Shown here: positions 24,287-35,640 of the stretch, one piece after another
Numbering within the stretch: position 1 is the stretch's first letter
Layout of the letters: every line of letters starts with the position of its first letter
Assembly (NCBI RefSeq): GCF_030272615.1
Contig: NC_081414.1
Coordinates: 912,459,009-912,523,008 of the forward strand
DNA length: 64,000 bases
DNA from: Cryptomeria japonica
Lineage: Eukaryota > Streptophyta > Pinopsida > Cupressales > Cupressaceae
Reading direction: 5' to 3'
Made by a program: the position numbers and the translations under genes
The notes under the pieces: generated by a model
Database searches by the model: none
What the model was told of the DNA's origin: nothing
The model's input: only the letters and a program-made list of their open reading frames with translations

Positions 24287-25829
24287 AGAATTTCTACACT
24301 TGAGTCGTCCAATGCACGAATCAAGCAAAAAAGAAAAAAAGAAAAAAAATAAAAATAAAAAGAAAAAAAGTATCAAAAATCGTCACTATGATGAAAACCT
24401 GGCAAATAGGCACCTTGTGACACAAAAAATAAAAAAATACAAAAAAATGAAAAACAAATCAAAAGGTGCAATAAAAACAAGTGGTGAAAACTTGGCAACA
24501 GGCGCTATTTATGAGAGAAATCTATTGGTACTCACATCATATCTTTGATCCATCTGGTCTTAGCCCATAACCATCGCTGAACACTTATACATGCGTCATT
24601 ATCCCGGACACACTTAGTGTAGTCACTGTCCTTGATTATCTAAACATTTATTCGTATCATATCCCACCATTTCTTGGTGATCAACGTATATATCCATATT
24701 AATGAGTGTCCATAACCGGGGGCAATATTCATCTCACTTTAGCATTTAGACAACAAACAAGGATCACAACATACTAGGGAAACCATTGTCAAAACTGCTC
24801 ATCAGACTAGAAAATAGGATCATTATCCAACTACAACTTCAACACACACACGATGGATGATTCATTCTGAATTATGATGAGCTTTTGACTATTTGTATCT
24901 TGATTTCTGAATCATTAGATTTCATGAGCTACTCAAGGATGCACTGAGCTAGAGAAGCAATGAAGGAATCTGGTATTTTCTTTGGTTTTCTGTTTGTGAG
25001 GTGATCGTTCGTATGGTGCAAATTTGTCTCGAGACATGATTGGAAACATATCATTGAAGACATTTTCCATTTTGCACATAAAAATGGCTAACTCTTGTCT
25101 ATTTTACGCAAGCAACACTTATGTCATCTTGGTTCAATTATACCTCGACGCTTGTGTCATCTTGCAATATCAAAAATCCATGTAAGCTATAATCAGGTCA
25201 TTATGGTTCAATTATACCATGATGCTTGTATTAACTTTCAACATATCAAAAAGCTCAATGATGACAAAAAGAGCACAAACAAGTGACTAAACAGGAATGA
25301 CAACGACATAATTAAAGTGATAATTTAGTTGCATACACTTACAACAGCTTCCATATCATCTTAAACTTGCATTAAGTTGCATATCATTTTAATCTTTCAT
25401 TAGTATCATTTCATTATAATTATCCTTGTCATGTCATTCTTACATTATTGTATCATACATCTCATTTTCAAGATACATATAAAATCATTATCATTTACAT
25501 CTCATTTTCAAGATACATCTCACAATCATAAACATTCAAATAACATTCCATCTTGTATCAAAGTAAACACAACAATGCATATCACCAACACTTATTCATC
25601 ATGAACCATGCATTCACATCATCATATAAATCAACATTAAGAGATCAAGAGCATCATTATTATATAAACATTTAATCATCCTCATAGTATCATCATATCA
25701 AAACATAATGCACATCATAACTCATATCATCATTAGTAACACATCACATGTGGATCAGAGAAAATCAATGCCATATATCATATATCTCAAAACTGTCAAA
25801 ATTTACAAGGGATATCATGTCTATCAATA
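24287..25829 (+). other. Family Y 3' region, no gene recognised
   Basis: It starts with an A-rich AAAAAAGAAAAAAAATAAA run and two GTGAAAACcTGGCAA-type segments (24,390-24,510), a feature often seen after Tat integrase. Further on, 25,460-25,520 carries a direct repeat of CATCTCATTTTCAAGATACAT. No coding signal. Confidence 0.5.
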
Positions 25830-28800
25830 CAACAAAGTGATCAATACAACATGATAAATCTCCCAGGTATGACTATCTCCTGAGGCAAATGTCCCAGCTC
25901 CCGGATCTCCACCAAATGGATCACATCAGGCAAGCCCTGTAACACCTCTGCTCTCGGTCCTCGTATGAATACGTCCGGATCGCGCAGACACCACTGCAGT
26001 ATAACTAGGAGCTCTATGATCTCAAGGGACCATATCCTCGTACAAATGCCTATAATAATCGGCCTCCTTGGTCAAGTACTATATCTCTCTTAGTGTGTCC
26101 CGGAGTGGGGCATCGGTCATGGCTCTCTCTAACCTATCAGCAAGGGCCTCTGCTCAGCCCTGACGCTCTACTGTTGGATCCCTCTTTGCCTACAACTGCG
26201 TAATCTGTCGTTGTTGCGCTAACACCTGTGCCTGCAGCTCCTGCACCGAGACCTATAGCGATCTAATATGAGAATCCTTCTAGTAGGTGGGCACCCTGAT
26301 TTGAATGGGTACTTGTTTCATAGTCCTACCTACACCTTTCCTTGTCTGAGGCGCTGGTGGAGGTAGAACGTCATATCTCCTCCTCTGGGTAGGTCGCCTA
26401 TCATCCTCTATCCCTCCCACATCAACTAACACCGCACCTATCCTACCACCCCCACCTACACGAAGAACGAGACCACCTCCACCTCTTCCATCTCCACCAC
26501 CCCCTCCACCTCTACCTCCACCACCACCTCCACCTCCATCTCCTCCCTCCTCTCCCTCATCCTCCTCTCTTTGTCTAGGACCCCCTCGCATTTGTGGCTA
26601 CTCCTCCTCATCATCGTAAAAATATGGCAACAGCTCTACCGGATCCGATATGCATGCCACTACATGTGCCACGAAGTAGGTTGAGAACTCCTTTGTCATC
26701 CCAACATCCACTACCCTGACCCCATAATCCCAAATCTGTCCCGCCAAGGTCATGTACTCATCCAAATTTTCTCCACTATCTAGGGTAGGCCCCCACTCTA
26801 GCACATCCTTTCACCGAAGAGCATACAAATAGGTTCCCTCTAGTATCCCCTATTGTCTACGATACTGCCAATGAACGCAGTTGTGCAAAAATCACTCAAT
26901 GATAAAGGGCGTCTGCCCAATCAGGTACCTCAACATACATACATAGGGAATATCTAGCCCATCCTTTGCCCACACCTCACAATCCATATATGGTCTCCAG
27001 ATGACTGTATCAATGTCATCAAACACCCTCCACCAGTGCTCTAGATTGACCAGCTTACGGTGGACAACTACACCTGTATACCCATATGCATATGCCAGCC
27101 AATTGGCCTATCCCAGTCTGCAAGCGATCTCAACACTGGTATATGCTCCCAGGCCCACACTTGTAATAATGTCACCCCAGATGATAGACTAGTGTATCCC
27201 AGATATACTACCTAGTGGAGCTCTCTGTATAGGTGGGCCAACATGCCAGACCCCCATGTAAAGTTGTGTCCCTGTGTCACCATATCCTCTAGAACCAATC
27301 CCCTTCCAACAGCTATTCCCTTTGACCTACAATCGAGACACATGAAACCACCAATGAAACTTGCTAATACTGATGGCAACGGAGTGTACCCCAAATCCAA
27401 AAACTCCTACCATGGGATCTCATAGCTGTTAGATAGCAGAAGACAACTGAGAGGGGGGGGGGTGAATTAGTTGTCAAAGATTACCAGAACATTGAGCAAT
27501 TAAAACTTTAATACCGAAACCCAAAACATTAATATTGAAATGCTTAAACAAAATACCGAAATAGCAGTTAAACCAATTAAGCATAAACAATAATCAAAGA
27601 ATAAATACCATCCACATGACACCAAGATTTATATGTGGAAAACCCGGTAAAGGGAAAAACCACGGTGGGAAGCCTACCCACAACCAGATAATACTTCTAT
27701 AGTAAGTATGTGAATTAAAATTGAGGGGCCTGCACTTGCAGGAAGGCCAACAGCCTAGAGCGCATTACTCATCACAAAAGGAGTTTCACTGACTACATAG
27801 AAATCCAGACTACAATCCGGAAGAGGGAATGAACTACAAAGATATCATCTCCTATGCCTGAGTATAGTTCTAGTTAAGCTCAATACTAGAGGACTAAATC
27901 CTCTTACATAAACCCAATTTGATCTCTAATGATCGACCAAATCCTCTGCCTGAATGATATTACATTATTCGCACATTACATATCCATATCCCATACCATG
28001 ACCATATATACTATAATGAGATCTTACATCATATATATACAAACCCTCGACCATAAATAATCAAGGCAGTCACCAGACAATAAACCAATTACATAATTAC
28101 AAAACATGTCAGCTTTAGACCAAACACATAATATCCAACACATAAGACATCTCAGAAACAGATCGAGAGGTCCAATCCACATGTTACATTAAGTCGATCC
28201 ATAACCTAGATCAACCGAGAACCAATATAGGTCCATATGCTACAACAATGATCTCCATTGACCAAGTCTCGAACATGATAACCAACAACATCTTGAATCC
28301 ATACCAAAAGCTGCACCAACACCACTTATGCATATCATCAAAGATCTTCATCAAAGCTCTGCCAATGAAACCCTTGCTAGAACCACAAGCCAAGATTCCA
28401 AGAAAACAGGATAACATCCGATCACCAGACCAAAACCAACTTACTGAATATGAACATGAGTATCATGAATAAGCCAATTCCATTACCAAACCATACTGGA
28501 GCATACCAGATCATGCCAGATCCAATCCAACCAGAAACCATATATTCTACTGGGACCAGAAGGGTGTTGGTAAAGCATCCCAAACAACTAGTGTTGACAT
28601 CAATGACAAAACATCAATGCATCACATAATCAATTCCTCCAAATGGCCAATAGTAGCCACAAATGTGATCATCCTAAAAGATACGACGGAGAGCCTCTGT
28701 GTCATCCTCCTCAGTCTACTCATAGGGTAGCAAAGCCCCAACCATAGGAATCTGTAGAATCTGATAGCGGTCCTCTGGTGTAACTGTCATCTCACTGATC

Positions 28801-28982
28801 GCCAAATGAAAGCTGTTCATATCGTTGTGCCATCTCTCTGCCAATGTTGTCAGTAACCCTCGATTAATGATATATCGAGGCATGTCTAGTAAAGATGATA
28901 ACCCACATCTCTCAATCACATCTATGTTAGTCTGTGACAAGCGCATGATAAGTGTTCATGGCTTTGAGAATCGCTCCCGAGA
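25830..28982 (-). pseudogene. Antisense PMD (plant mobile domain) gene, main exon, family Y copy
   Basis: Minus strand, from a splice acceptor (CTACAG before 28,982). PMD motifs run in order: MRLSQTNIDVIERCGLSSLL, INRGLLTTLAERWHNDMNSF, AISEMTVTPEDRYQILQIPM, then the inserted solo copia LTR, then LGYTPLPSVLASFIGGFMCL, SKGIAVGRGLVLEDM and YDYGVRVVDVG-like residues. The C-terminal part has EEEQ-like acidic residues, a Gly/Arg-rich low-complexity run (26,460-26,560) and a coiled-coil stretch (VSVQELQAQVLAQQRQITQL). Without the LTR it is about 640 codons. Many stops are TAG or TGA where CAG, CGA or TGG would fit. Function within the element is unknown. Confidence 0.82.
27427..28649 (-). repeat. 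Solo copia LTR inside the antisense PMD gene
   Basis: 1,223 bp, starting TGGCCATTTGG at 28,649 and ending ATCTAACA at 27,427, with the same CCCCCCCCTCTCAGTTG stretch and CCACGGTGGGAAGCC segment as the copia LTR at 8,137-9,197. No internal region follows. It is flanked by ATAGC (27,422-27,426) and ATAGT (28,650-28,654), a 4/5 target duplication. PMD coding sequence resumes on both sides. Confidence 0.85.
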
Positions 28983-29164
28983 CTGTAGTACACCAAGCTT
29001 TGCTTGCAAATCAACACATATCCATCATCAGTTCTCGATTCAATCAAATCTATCAACAATAAAAACAAATCAACTTGAAAACACAAAGCATATCAAAAAC
29101 ACATCAGAAACATATCTGTATCAATCAATGCATCATATCAAGACTCATAACGAAATTAGAAACA

Positions 29165-29830
29165 TAATTAAATCGGACTAATATCAAAATTAGATCCATA
29201 ACAAAATCACACCCATATCAAAATCAAGCCCATAACGAAAATGGACCCATAATGAAATCAAGACCCATATCAAAATCAAATCCATATCGAAATCAAAATC
29301 CATAACAAAATCGGACCCATAACGAAATCAATACCCATATCGAAATCAAATCCATATCAAAATTAGACCTACATCAAAATCAGACCCATATCGAAATCAA
29401 ATCCATAACGAAATCAAACCCATAATGAAATTCGACCCATATCGATATCAAACCTAAATCAAAATCAGACCCATATCAAAATCAAATCCATATCGAAATC
29501 AAAATTCATAATGAAAACAAGACCCATATCAAAATCAAGAGCCATATCGAAATCAAGACCCATATCAAACTCCAGACTCATACCGACTCAAAAACCCATA
29601 TCGACTCAAATCACCTCAAGGACCCATTATGAAATCAGATTCATATCGACAACTTGACTCATATCTAAAAGTGACTCATATCGAAACAAGATCCATATCG
29701 ACCACAGACTCGTATCGTAATCCAACAGCATATCAGAATCATACATCATCACAAAAATGGACTCACATCGGATCACGAACCATATCAGACAATCGACGAA
29801 CCCATATCGACATCTACGCAACCTATCCAA
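29165..29830. repeat. Minisatellite, ~17-bp unit (ACCCATATCGAAATCAA type)
   Basis: Roughly 30 diverged units built on CCCATA(T/A)C(G/A)AAATCA, alternating CATATC and CATAAC forms, dense to about 29,640 and looser afterwards. Short tandem arrays in the 3' region are known for Tat-clade elements. Confidence 0.8.
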
Positions 29831-29914
29831 TCCATTTGACTCATGACCCATTTTTCACGACGCCTTTTTTCCAAATTTTTACCCTACACGCTAAATCAAG
29901 GATCCAAATCTCTA

Positions 29915-30290
29915 AGCTGCCACATATGCGCTAAACGTTTCCACGTATGCGCTATAAAACATACCTTATGTGCCATCTTGTTATCACACGCTAATTGCCA
30001 TACCTTTTGCGCTACCCTATTTTCCCAATGCGCTAAATTTACTCTATGCGCTAACTATCATACCATTTGCGCTACCCTGTTTTCCCAACGCGCTAAAGCT
30101 ATCCTACGCACTAATTGGCATACACTTTGTGCTGCTATACAAACCCTATGTGCTAGAACTACCCTACGCGCTAACCTACCCCCCGACCAGACTACTATTT
30201 GACACTCAGATGCTAAACCTAACTAGGGTTTTCTATGTGCTAAAACTCCTATCGTATGCGGTAAACAACCTACCTTGCATGCTAAACTGG
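29915..30290 (-). repeat. ATGCGCTAA motif array in family Y 3' region
   Basis: About 16 copies of (T/A)(A/T)TGCGCTA and variants (TGTGCTA, ACGCGCTAA) at ~20-30 base spacing. On the minus strand this reads TTAGCGCAT, the same motif and direction that the element's sense leader shows at 13,955 and 15,665 on the plus strand. Confidence 0.8.
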
Positions 30291-30369
30291 CAAATTCCGA
30301 CCCAAAATTGAAAAACATGACAAAAATCAATAAAATTAATAAAACAAAATAGGGATTTTGGCCACTTAC

Positions 30370-30447
30370 TGGTGGGCCATATGCAGTGGGTCTCCGGTAT
30401 CGCCTGACACGCTCAAATCGGTGCGACGAGTATGGAATCGACATCAT
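30370..30447 (-). CDS. Putative first coding exon of the antisense PMD gene (family Y copy)
   Basis: 26 codons from ATG 30,447: MMSIPYSSHRFERVRRYRRP, then TAYGPP, ending exactly at CCACCA|GTAAGT, a strong donor. The family X element carries the same exon (HRFERVRR, RP, YGP) at 10,926-11,004 at the same distance from its motif array, while the surrounding non-coding DNA has diverged. Splicing to the acceptor before 28,982 would be in frame with the PMD exon. No known domain. Confidence 0.55.
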
Positions 30448-30732
30448 GGTCAAAGCTCCAAATGTCACAATCACAAGTAGACAAGTATGCAAATGATTTT
30501 TCAAAATCACTTTTTACCTTTTAATAAGGTAAATCAAAGGGTTAATAAGTGGGGCATGTATTTTACTCCCACTTTTTCATTATTAACCTTTCAACATCAT
30601 TTTTTGGGGAGATGAATCAATAATGTGCATCCAACGCAATCAATATTCTCATATCGTAATTAATTCAAAAATGATCATAAACTTGACAACTTTTCACTAA
30701 ATCCTTGATTCATCTCCTGAGGGGGCATCATC
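30448..30732. other. No gene recognised
   Basis: AT-rich sequence between the antisense first exon and a copia LTR fragment. It ends with CTGAGGGGGCATCATC, which resembles a polypurine tract. Confidence 0.4.
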
Positions 30733-31060
30733 TGTTGCCAATAGGAAGGAATTGATTATGTGTTGCATTGATGTTTTGTTATTGATGTCAACACTAGCTA
30801 TTATGACTGGTTACCGACAGACAGATTTTGGTTACCGGTAGAAGAACTAGTGTTACCGGCAGAAGGGACTATCAGTTGGATACTACCGACATGTTTGGAT
30901 CAATGGAATATGTTTGGTTTGATGTTTCTGGAGTATGTTTTGGTCAGTTGGTATTGACATCATATCGACAACTTTGGCACACAACATCATATCGTTCATC
31001 AAATCTACATCTTGGACATCACATCGACAACTTTGGGACACAACATCATATCGATCAAAT
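30733..31060 (+). repeat. 5' fragment of a copia LTR (plus)
   Basis: It starts TGTTGCCAATAGGAAGG and shares GGAATTGATTATGTG, ATGCATTGATGTTTTG-like and ATTGATGTCAACACTAG sequence with the start of the solo LTR at 28,649. The LTR end is absent. From 30,955 to 31,055 a segment with ATCGACAACTTTGG...ACACAACATCATATCG is duplicated. Confidence 0.65.
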
Positions 31061-31116
31061 TTTGGCGGCATATCCAACAATTTTCTTTGAATCAACATGT
31101 GCACACATGTCACTTT

Positions 31117-31130
31117 AAAGAGGGGAAAAA
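31117..31130 (+). other. Polypurine tract of family Y
   Basis: AAAGAGGGGAAAAA, adjoining the LTR start TGTAGACG. Confidence 0.8.
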
Positions 31131-32590
31131 TGTAGACGTATAAATATGACCACCTTCCTAAAATAAATATTTAATATTTATTTTAACCCTATACCCCTAT
31201 TAATTAAATTCTATTTAATTAATTTCTTTATTTTCATCTATTTGATTAAATAAATTATTCAATTTATTTAATTAAATTCACATAAACCTTTTATAGCCTT
31301 TAATTAAATAAATCACTTTATTTAATTAATTCCCCTTTCCTCCTTTCAATTAAATTTACGTTTAATTAAATTGATCCTTGCAAATAAATAAATCTAATTT
31401 ATTTATTAAATCAACCCACTTGTATTTATGCAAGTTGCATCTATTTTAGTTGAAATAAAGTAATTTTATTTTAATTAAAATCCTTTTCCCTCATCCACTT
31501 GCATTTTCCTACATCTCCCACTTGCATCCTAAACCCCTTCTAGATTCTTCTAATCACTTCCAATTTAGCCTAATTCATCTCCTAATTATTGTCACATTCC
31601 TAAGTAAAGAGAAGTCACTTCTCAAAACCTCCAAAGTCTTCAATAATCATTAAAGGTCACGTGTCTTCAAATGGTTAACCTCTGAAGTCTTCCAAACCAT
31701 TAAAGACTCTTACATAACCATTTATAGTTAACTCACATTTGACCTTTGGTTAGAACTTTCCTCTAACTTAACCATCCTTTTGACTCAAGGATCTCATCAA
31801 GCACTTATGGCTTTGACAATAGTTATCCATTTAACCCTTGCACAAGAATTTATCCCTTGGGTAAAAGATTTATCCATTGGATAACCCTAACCTAACATTA
31901 ACCCTTACCTCCTAAGGTAACCCTCATGTCTTCTCAGGCATTTAATTCTCCTTACATCTCCTCTCAAGCAACCTCTTGTTGACAATTGTCACCATTTCAT
32001 TGGTGAGAATTGTAAACATGGATTGATTAACTTTCAATCCTAGCCCTTGTGAAGATTATTCAATCTTAACCATCCATTGCCCTATTTTCCCTATAAATAG
32101 AGCCCTCATTCTTTATTTTTCATATCTCCAAGTTTTTATGCATCTACATTATAGCCTAATTTACTAATCATTTTAGCCTCTCTTTGTTAAAACATCCTCA
32201 TAGCATTTAAAAGCATTTTCCATATCATAGAATATTCATGCTAGGCTAGTATATCATGTTAGGATAATTTGTTAATCTTTTATCATATAGAATTATCTTC
32301 ATCTTAACTTAATCATCATAGTTTTAACACATCATATAGATCTTAGAATGCATTCATGCATGTAGATCAAATATCACTCGTTCTTGGAGTTGTCATTCCT
32401 AAGTCATTTGCTCAATAATCTAAGAGCAAAACATTGGCTTTAGGGATCCTGTGAGATAGAGAACAATGGGACACCCCTTGGGAAGTTAAACTAGTTCAAT
32501 TAGTTTATATACTTGCACCAAGAGTCTCATTGGTATGTGGGTCTATTGATCTCAATTTATTTGTTTTGGTCACCTCATTTTCCCATTACA
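31131..32590 (+). repeat. 3' LTR, family Y
   Basis: 1,460 bp, TGTAGACGTATAAATATGACC to CCCATTACA, with AATTAAAT-rich U3 and TATAAATA at 32,092-32,099. Its last ~1,015 bp match 12,857-13,870. Confidence 0.88.
32092..32099 (+). promoter_or_regulatory. TATA box of family Y 3' LTR
   Basis: CCCTATAAATAGAGCCC, equivalent to 13,373. Confidence 0.65.
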
Positions 32591-32849
32591 AAAATGCATT
32601 TGCCCAAAACATCACCATAACACAACATACATGATAAATGAAAGTTTTGAGATCTAATTTATGAAAGGGAATCAACTTGGAAATCTGAAGAATGCAATAT
32701 GTCCATGTATTGTGAATGAAAAGAAGTAACATGAAGTGAAAGAAGCCATTATCTAACACGTGATTATAATAAATGTACGTAAAATATAATGTAATCTAAT
32801 CTGAAATAGAAAATAAATCAAATACATTAATTGCCATGATGAATATATT
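32591..32849. other. Nothing recognised
   Basis: AT-rich DNA between the family Y LTR and the LINE tail. Confidence 0.4.
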
Positions 32850-35640
32850 TTTTTTCAATAAAAGTGGATTATTCCACTAAACTTTTTTATTAATATTTTT
32901 TATTTTTTACATAGGATTCAAAGAGCATACCGGAGGAAAGAACCCTGGGAAGAAAACCTTCGGTCACAACTCATAAAATAAACCTATAGCATCTAATGGA
33001 TCAGTTTATACACCCTGCCCAAAACCATATACAAAATGCGGCCACAACACATATAATATCAGTTTTACATAGAGCCCATATGACAATTTGCCAAAAAACC
33101 CATCGAATAATTTTCAAATCTAGACTCCACAGCTGCTATCAATGGAAGAAGACAGAATTTTCCAAAGCCCTGTGCCAGATACCATGAACCAAAAACCTTC
33201 CTGCCAAAAAAGAAAGTATCAAAAAACCTTTGGAAAAACACTATTGTATCAAATACCATGAGCTCGAACTCCCCTCCAGACAACGAACATGAATACTTGA
33301 AATGAAAGGGGAAAGCAAGAGTAATTATCATCATAAAATTTTACATCAACATTACTCAAGAAAATCACATAACTATTGGTGCAAACCTTCCCATACCCTA
33401 GAAGGAATTTCTTCAAAACCCACCTCTCGCTGATTAGCATTGCTATCAATGGCTAAATTTGCCCAATAATCTGTAATCTTATTAACTTCTCTGTAACAAT
33501 GGGATACCAAGAAAGATTCAAACAATTCTAATTTTTGTAAAATGGGATCAACTATATACTGCAAATTCCAACAATTCAATTTCTTTTTCATAACACATTG
33601 AATAATCACCATAGAATCACCTTCAATTATTAAGTCATTAATTCCCAAAGAGATTGCCATATCCAATCCAAAAGACAAAACATAAAATTCCGCATAATTG
33701 TTAGTTTTAAAACCAATAGCATGACACTTAGCTCGAATAAAATTTGCATTGTGATCATAAATTACCATGCCTACCCCAGCCGGCCCAAGGTTACCACGAG
33801 AGGCCCCATCAAAATTCAGTTTAAATTGCCCCTGCGGAGGAGGTTTCCATCTAGCAGAGAATCTCTTACCTATTGCATCATTCTTTTTTGAAATTGAACC
33901 ATGAGAGGGTAAAACTGATAGCATCTTCCAAACTCTAGTAACTCTACTATCCCAGTGTGAAAAAGAAGTAAGATTTTCCAAATTCTTATAAATAAATGAC
34001 AAAGCAACCTCAGAGATTGAAGACTCAATTTTTAAAAGAACCTTAGACACAGGAGAACTTATTTTTTTAAATATCCTGTTGTTTCTCTCTAGCCAAACAT
34101 TCCAAATCACAATAGATGGAGATATGATCCAAAGGCATGCATAAAAAGATGAGGCAAACATAAAGGGCCAAGATCTAAAATGGGAAATGAGATCCTTCCC
34201 AATAACAAAGGATATATTTAACTTCTCAAACAACCACTGCCAACATTCATAAGCATAATCACAATGTAGGAACAGGTGTGAAGAAGATTCCAAATTTTTG
34301 TTACAAAGGACACAAGGGAAAACAACAGTAATACCAAGCCTGTCTAGTCTCATACCTGTAAGGACTCTGTCCTGAACTGCCAACCAAGCAAAGGCTCCAA
34401 CTTTAGGAAGGCAAGCCGAATGCCAAAACAACTTATAAGGCCAAGATGATAAATCTTTAGCAACCATAAGAGAGTTGTAACCATCTTTAACAGTGTACTT
34501 ACCAGAAATATTCTTTGTCCAAATAAGTTCATCCTCAGAATCAGAAAGAAATACAATTCTATCCCCCAGAATCTTCTCAAAATCTAATTTCATACTTTGA
34601 TCAACATCTAAGAAATCAATTGACTTCCATCTAGCTAGCTTAAGGGGTCCACTAGTCATAATTTCAAAATAATCTGCTACAAAAACACCCCAAAGGGAGG
34701 AAAGAACAGTGATCAGAGGAGACCAATCCCTAATATTCACCAAAGGTGTGTGTCCATTCCATACTTCATCCCAGAATCTGACCTTTCTACCATTATGAAC
34801 AATCCATGAGAGATGAGGCAAAATAATTGATCTACATTTACAAAGGAAATTCCAAATAGCAGAACCCGAAGGCAAATTTGAGACTTTAAAAATGTACTCT
34901 CTCGGTCCATTATTTAAATATTTGGCAAACATAATATGTGCCCATAAGAAGCTAGGCTTGTCATATAATTTCCAAACCAACTTAGCACCTAAGGCTAAAT
35001 TCTGATTTTCCAAACTCCGAATTCCTGTTCCCCCAAGTTCCTTAGGCAAACATACCTTATACCATGCAACTAAAGGGAGTTTCTTCTTGCCATCTTTATT
35101 ATTGTTCCAAAGAAAATCTCTAAGCGTATCCTGTAAACTAACCATAGCTGCTTTTGGAGACTTCAAAATAGAAATGAGATATATGGGAACAACATTCAAA
35201 ACAGACTTGATGAGAACAATTTTACCCGCCAAAGTTAACCATCTATGATTCCATGAAAGAATTCTTTTAGAAATGACCGAAATAATCTTATCCCAAAAAC
35301 CAATCTTATCCTGTTTAACAAAGAAAGGAATCCCAAGGTAAGTACATGGAAGATTTCCAGTCTCAAATCCCGAAAAGGATTGCAACCTATGTTGAACTAG
35401 TTGTGATGTATTAAGGAAAAAAATCTTTGATTTATCACCATTCACCTTCTGACCAGAAAATGATGCATAATTCTATATTATTCCTTTAATCACTTTTGCC
35501 TCAACTAACGAAGCATGTCCAAATAACAGAGTATCATCTGCAAAGAGACAATGAGAAATACTTTGGGGAATATGATGAATATTGAAATTTAAATCCAAGC
35601 AAATTAATTGAAATAAATTAGGATTTTATAAATAAAACCA
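32850..35640 (-). mobile_element. 5'-truncated LINE with RNase H domain
   Basis: The complement runs from a truncated RT (LFQLICLDLNF ... LFADDTLLFG near 35,540) to a poly(A) tail, seen as eight Ts at 32,850 on the plus strand. There is no endonuclease or ORF1. No clear target duplication was found. Confidence 0.83.
33373..35625 (-). pseudogene. LINE RT C-terminus, zf-RVT and RNase H
   Basis: About 750 codons in one frame with a single TAG at 35,473-35,475. RT motif FADDTLLFG, then CTYLGIPFF and ILSWNHRWLTLAGKIVLIKS of the RT thumb. A zinc-binding zf-RVT region follows (WHSACLPKVGAFAWLAVQDR, CVLCNKNLESSSHLFLHCDY). The C-terminal RNase H has FKLNFDGASRGNLGPAG (Asp), NNYAEFYVLSFGL (Glu), IIEGDSM (Asp) and NKITDYWANLA (a final D in the H/D region). 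It is remarkably open for a dead LINE: 690 codons without a stop. RNase H-bearing LINEs are usual in plants. Confidence 0.88.

Larger units (their letters stand above)
28983..30369 (-). other. Putative intron of the antisense PMD gene
   Basis: Bounded on the minus strand by CCACCA|GTAAGT at 30,370/30,369 and CTACAG| at 28,983. Joining the exons keeps the frame (phase 0). It contains the 17-bp minisatellite and the ATGCGCTAA array. No transcript evidence is available here. Confidence 0.45.
12857..32590 (+). mobile_element. Family Y Tat-type Ty3/gypsy element
   Basis: About 19.7 kb, including a nested solo copia LTR. Order: truncated 5' LTR, primer-binding site, leader with TAGCGCAT arrays, upstream ORF, gag, protease, RT, RNase H, archaeal-type RNase H, integrase, long 3' region with an antisense PMD gene, polypurine tract, 3' LTR. 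The double RNase H and motifs such as [15 protein letters not shown] place it in the Tat/Ogre group. All ORFs carry stops, so it is non-autonomous now. Confidence 0.87.

Noticed and set aside
26280..26591. Gly/Arg-rich ORF as an independent gene
   Set aside because: It is the low-complexity C-terminal part of the antisense PMD gene, in line with the PMD frame before and the coiled coil after it.
29629..29934. ORFs on both strands over the CATATC repeats
   Set aside because: Low-complexity translation of the minisatellite; no conserved protein features.
29843..30311. Cys/Ala/Leu-rich ORFs over 29,843-30,311
   Set aside because: They are translations of the GCGCTA motif array.
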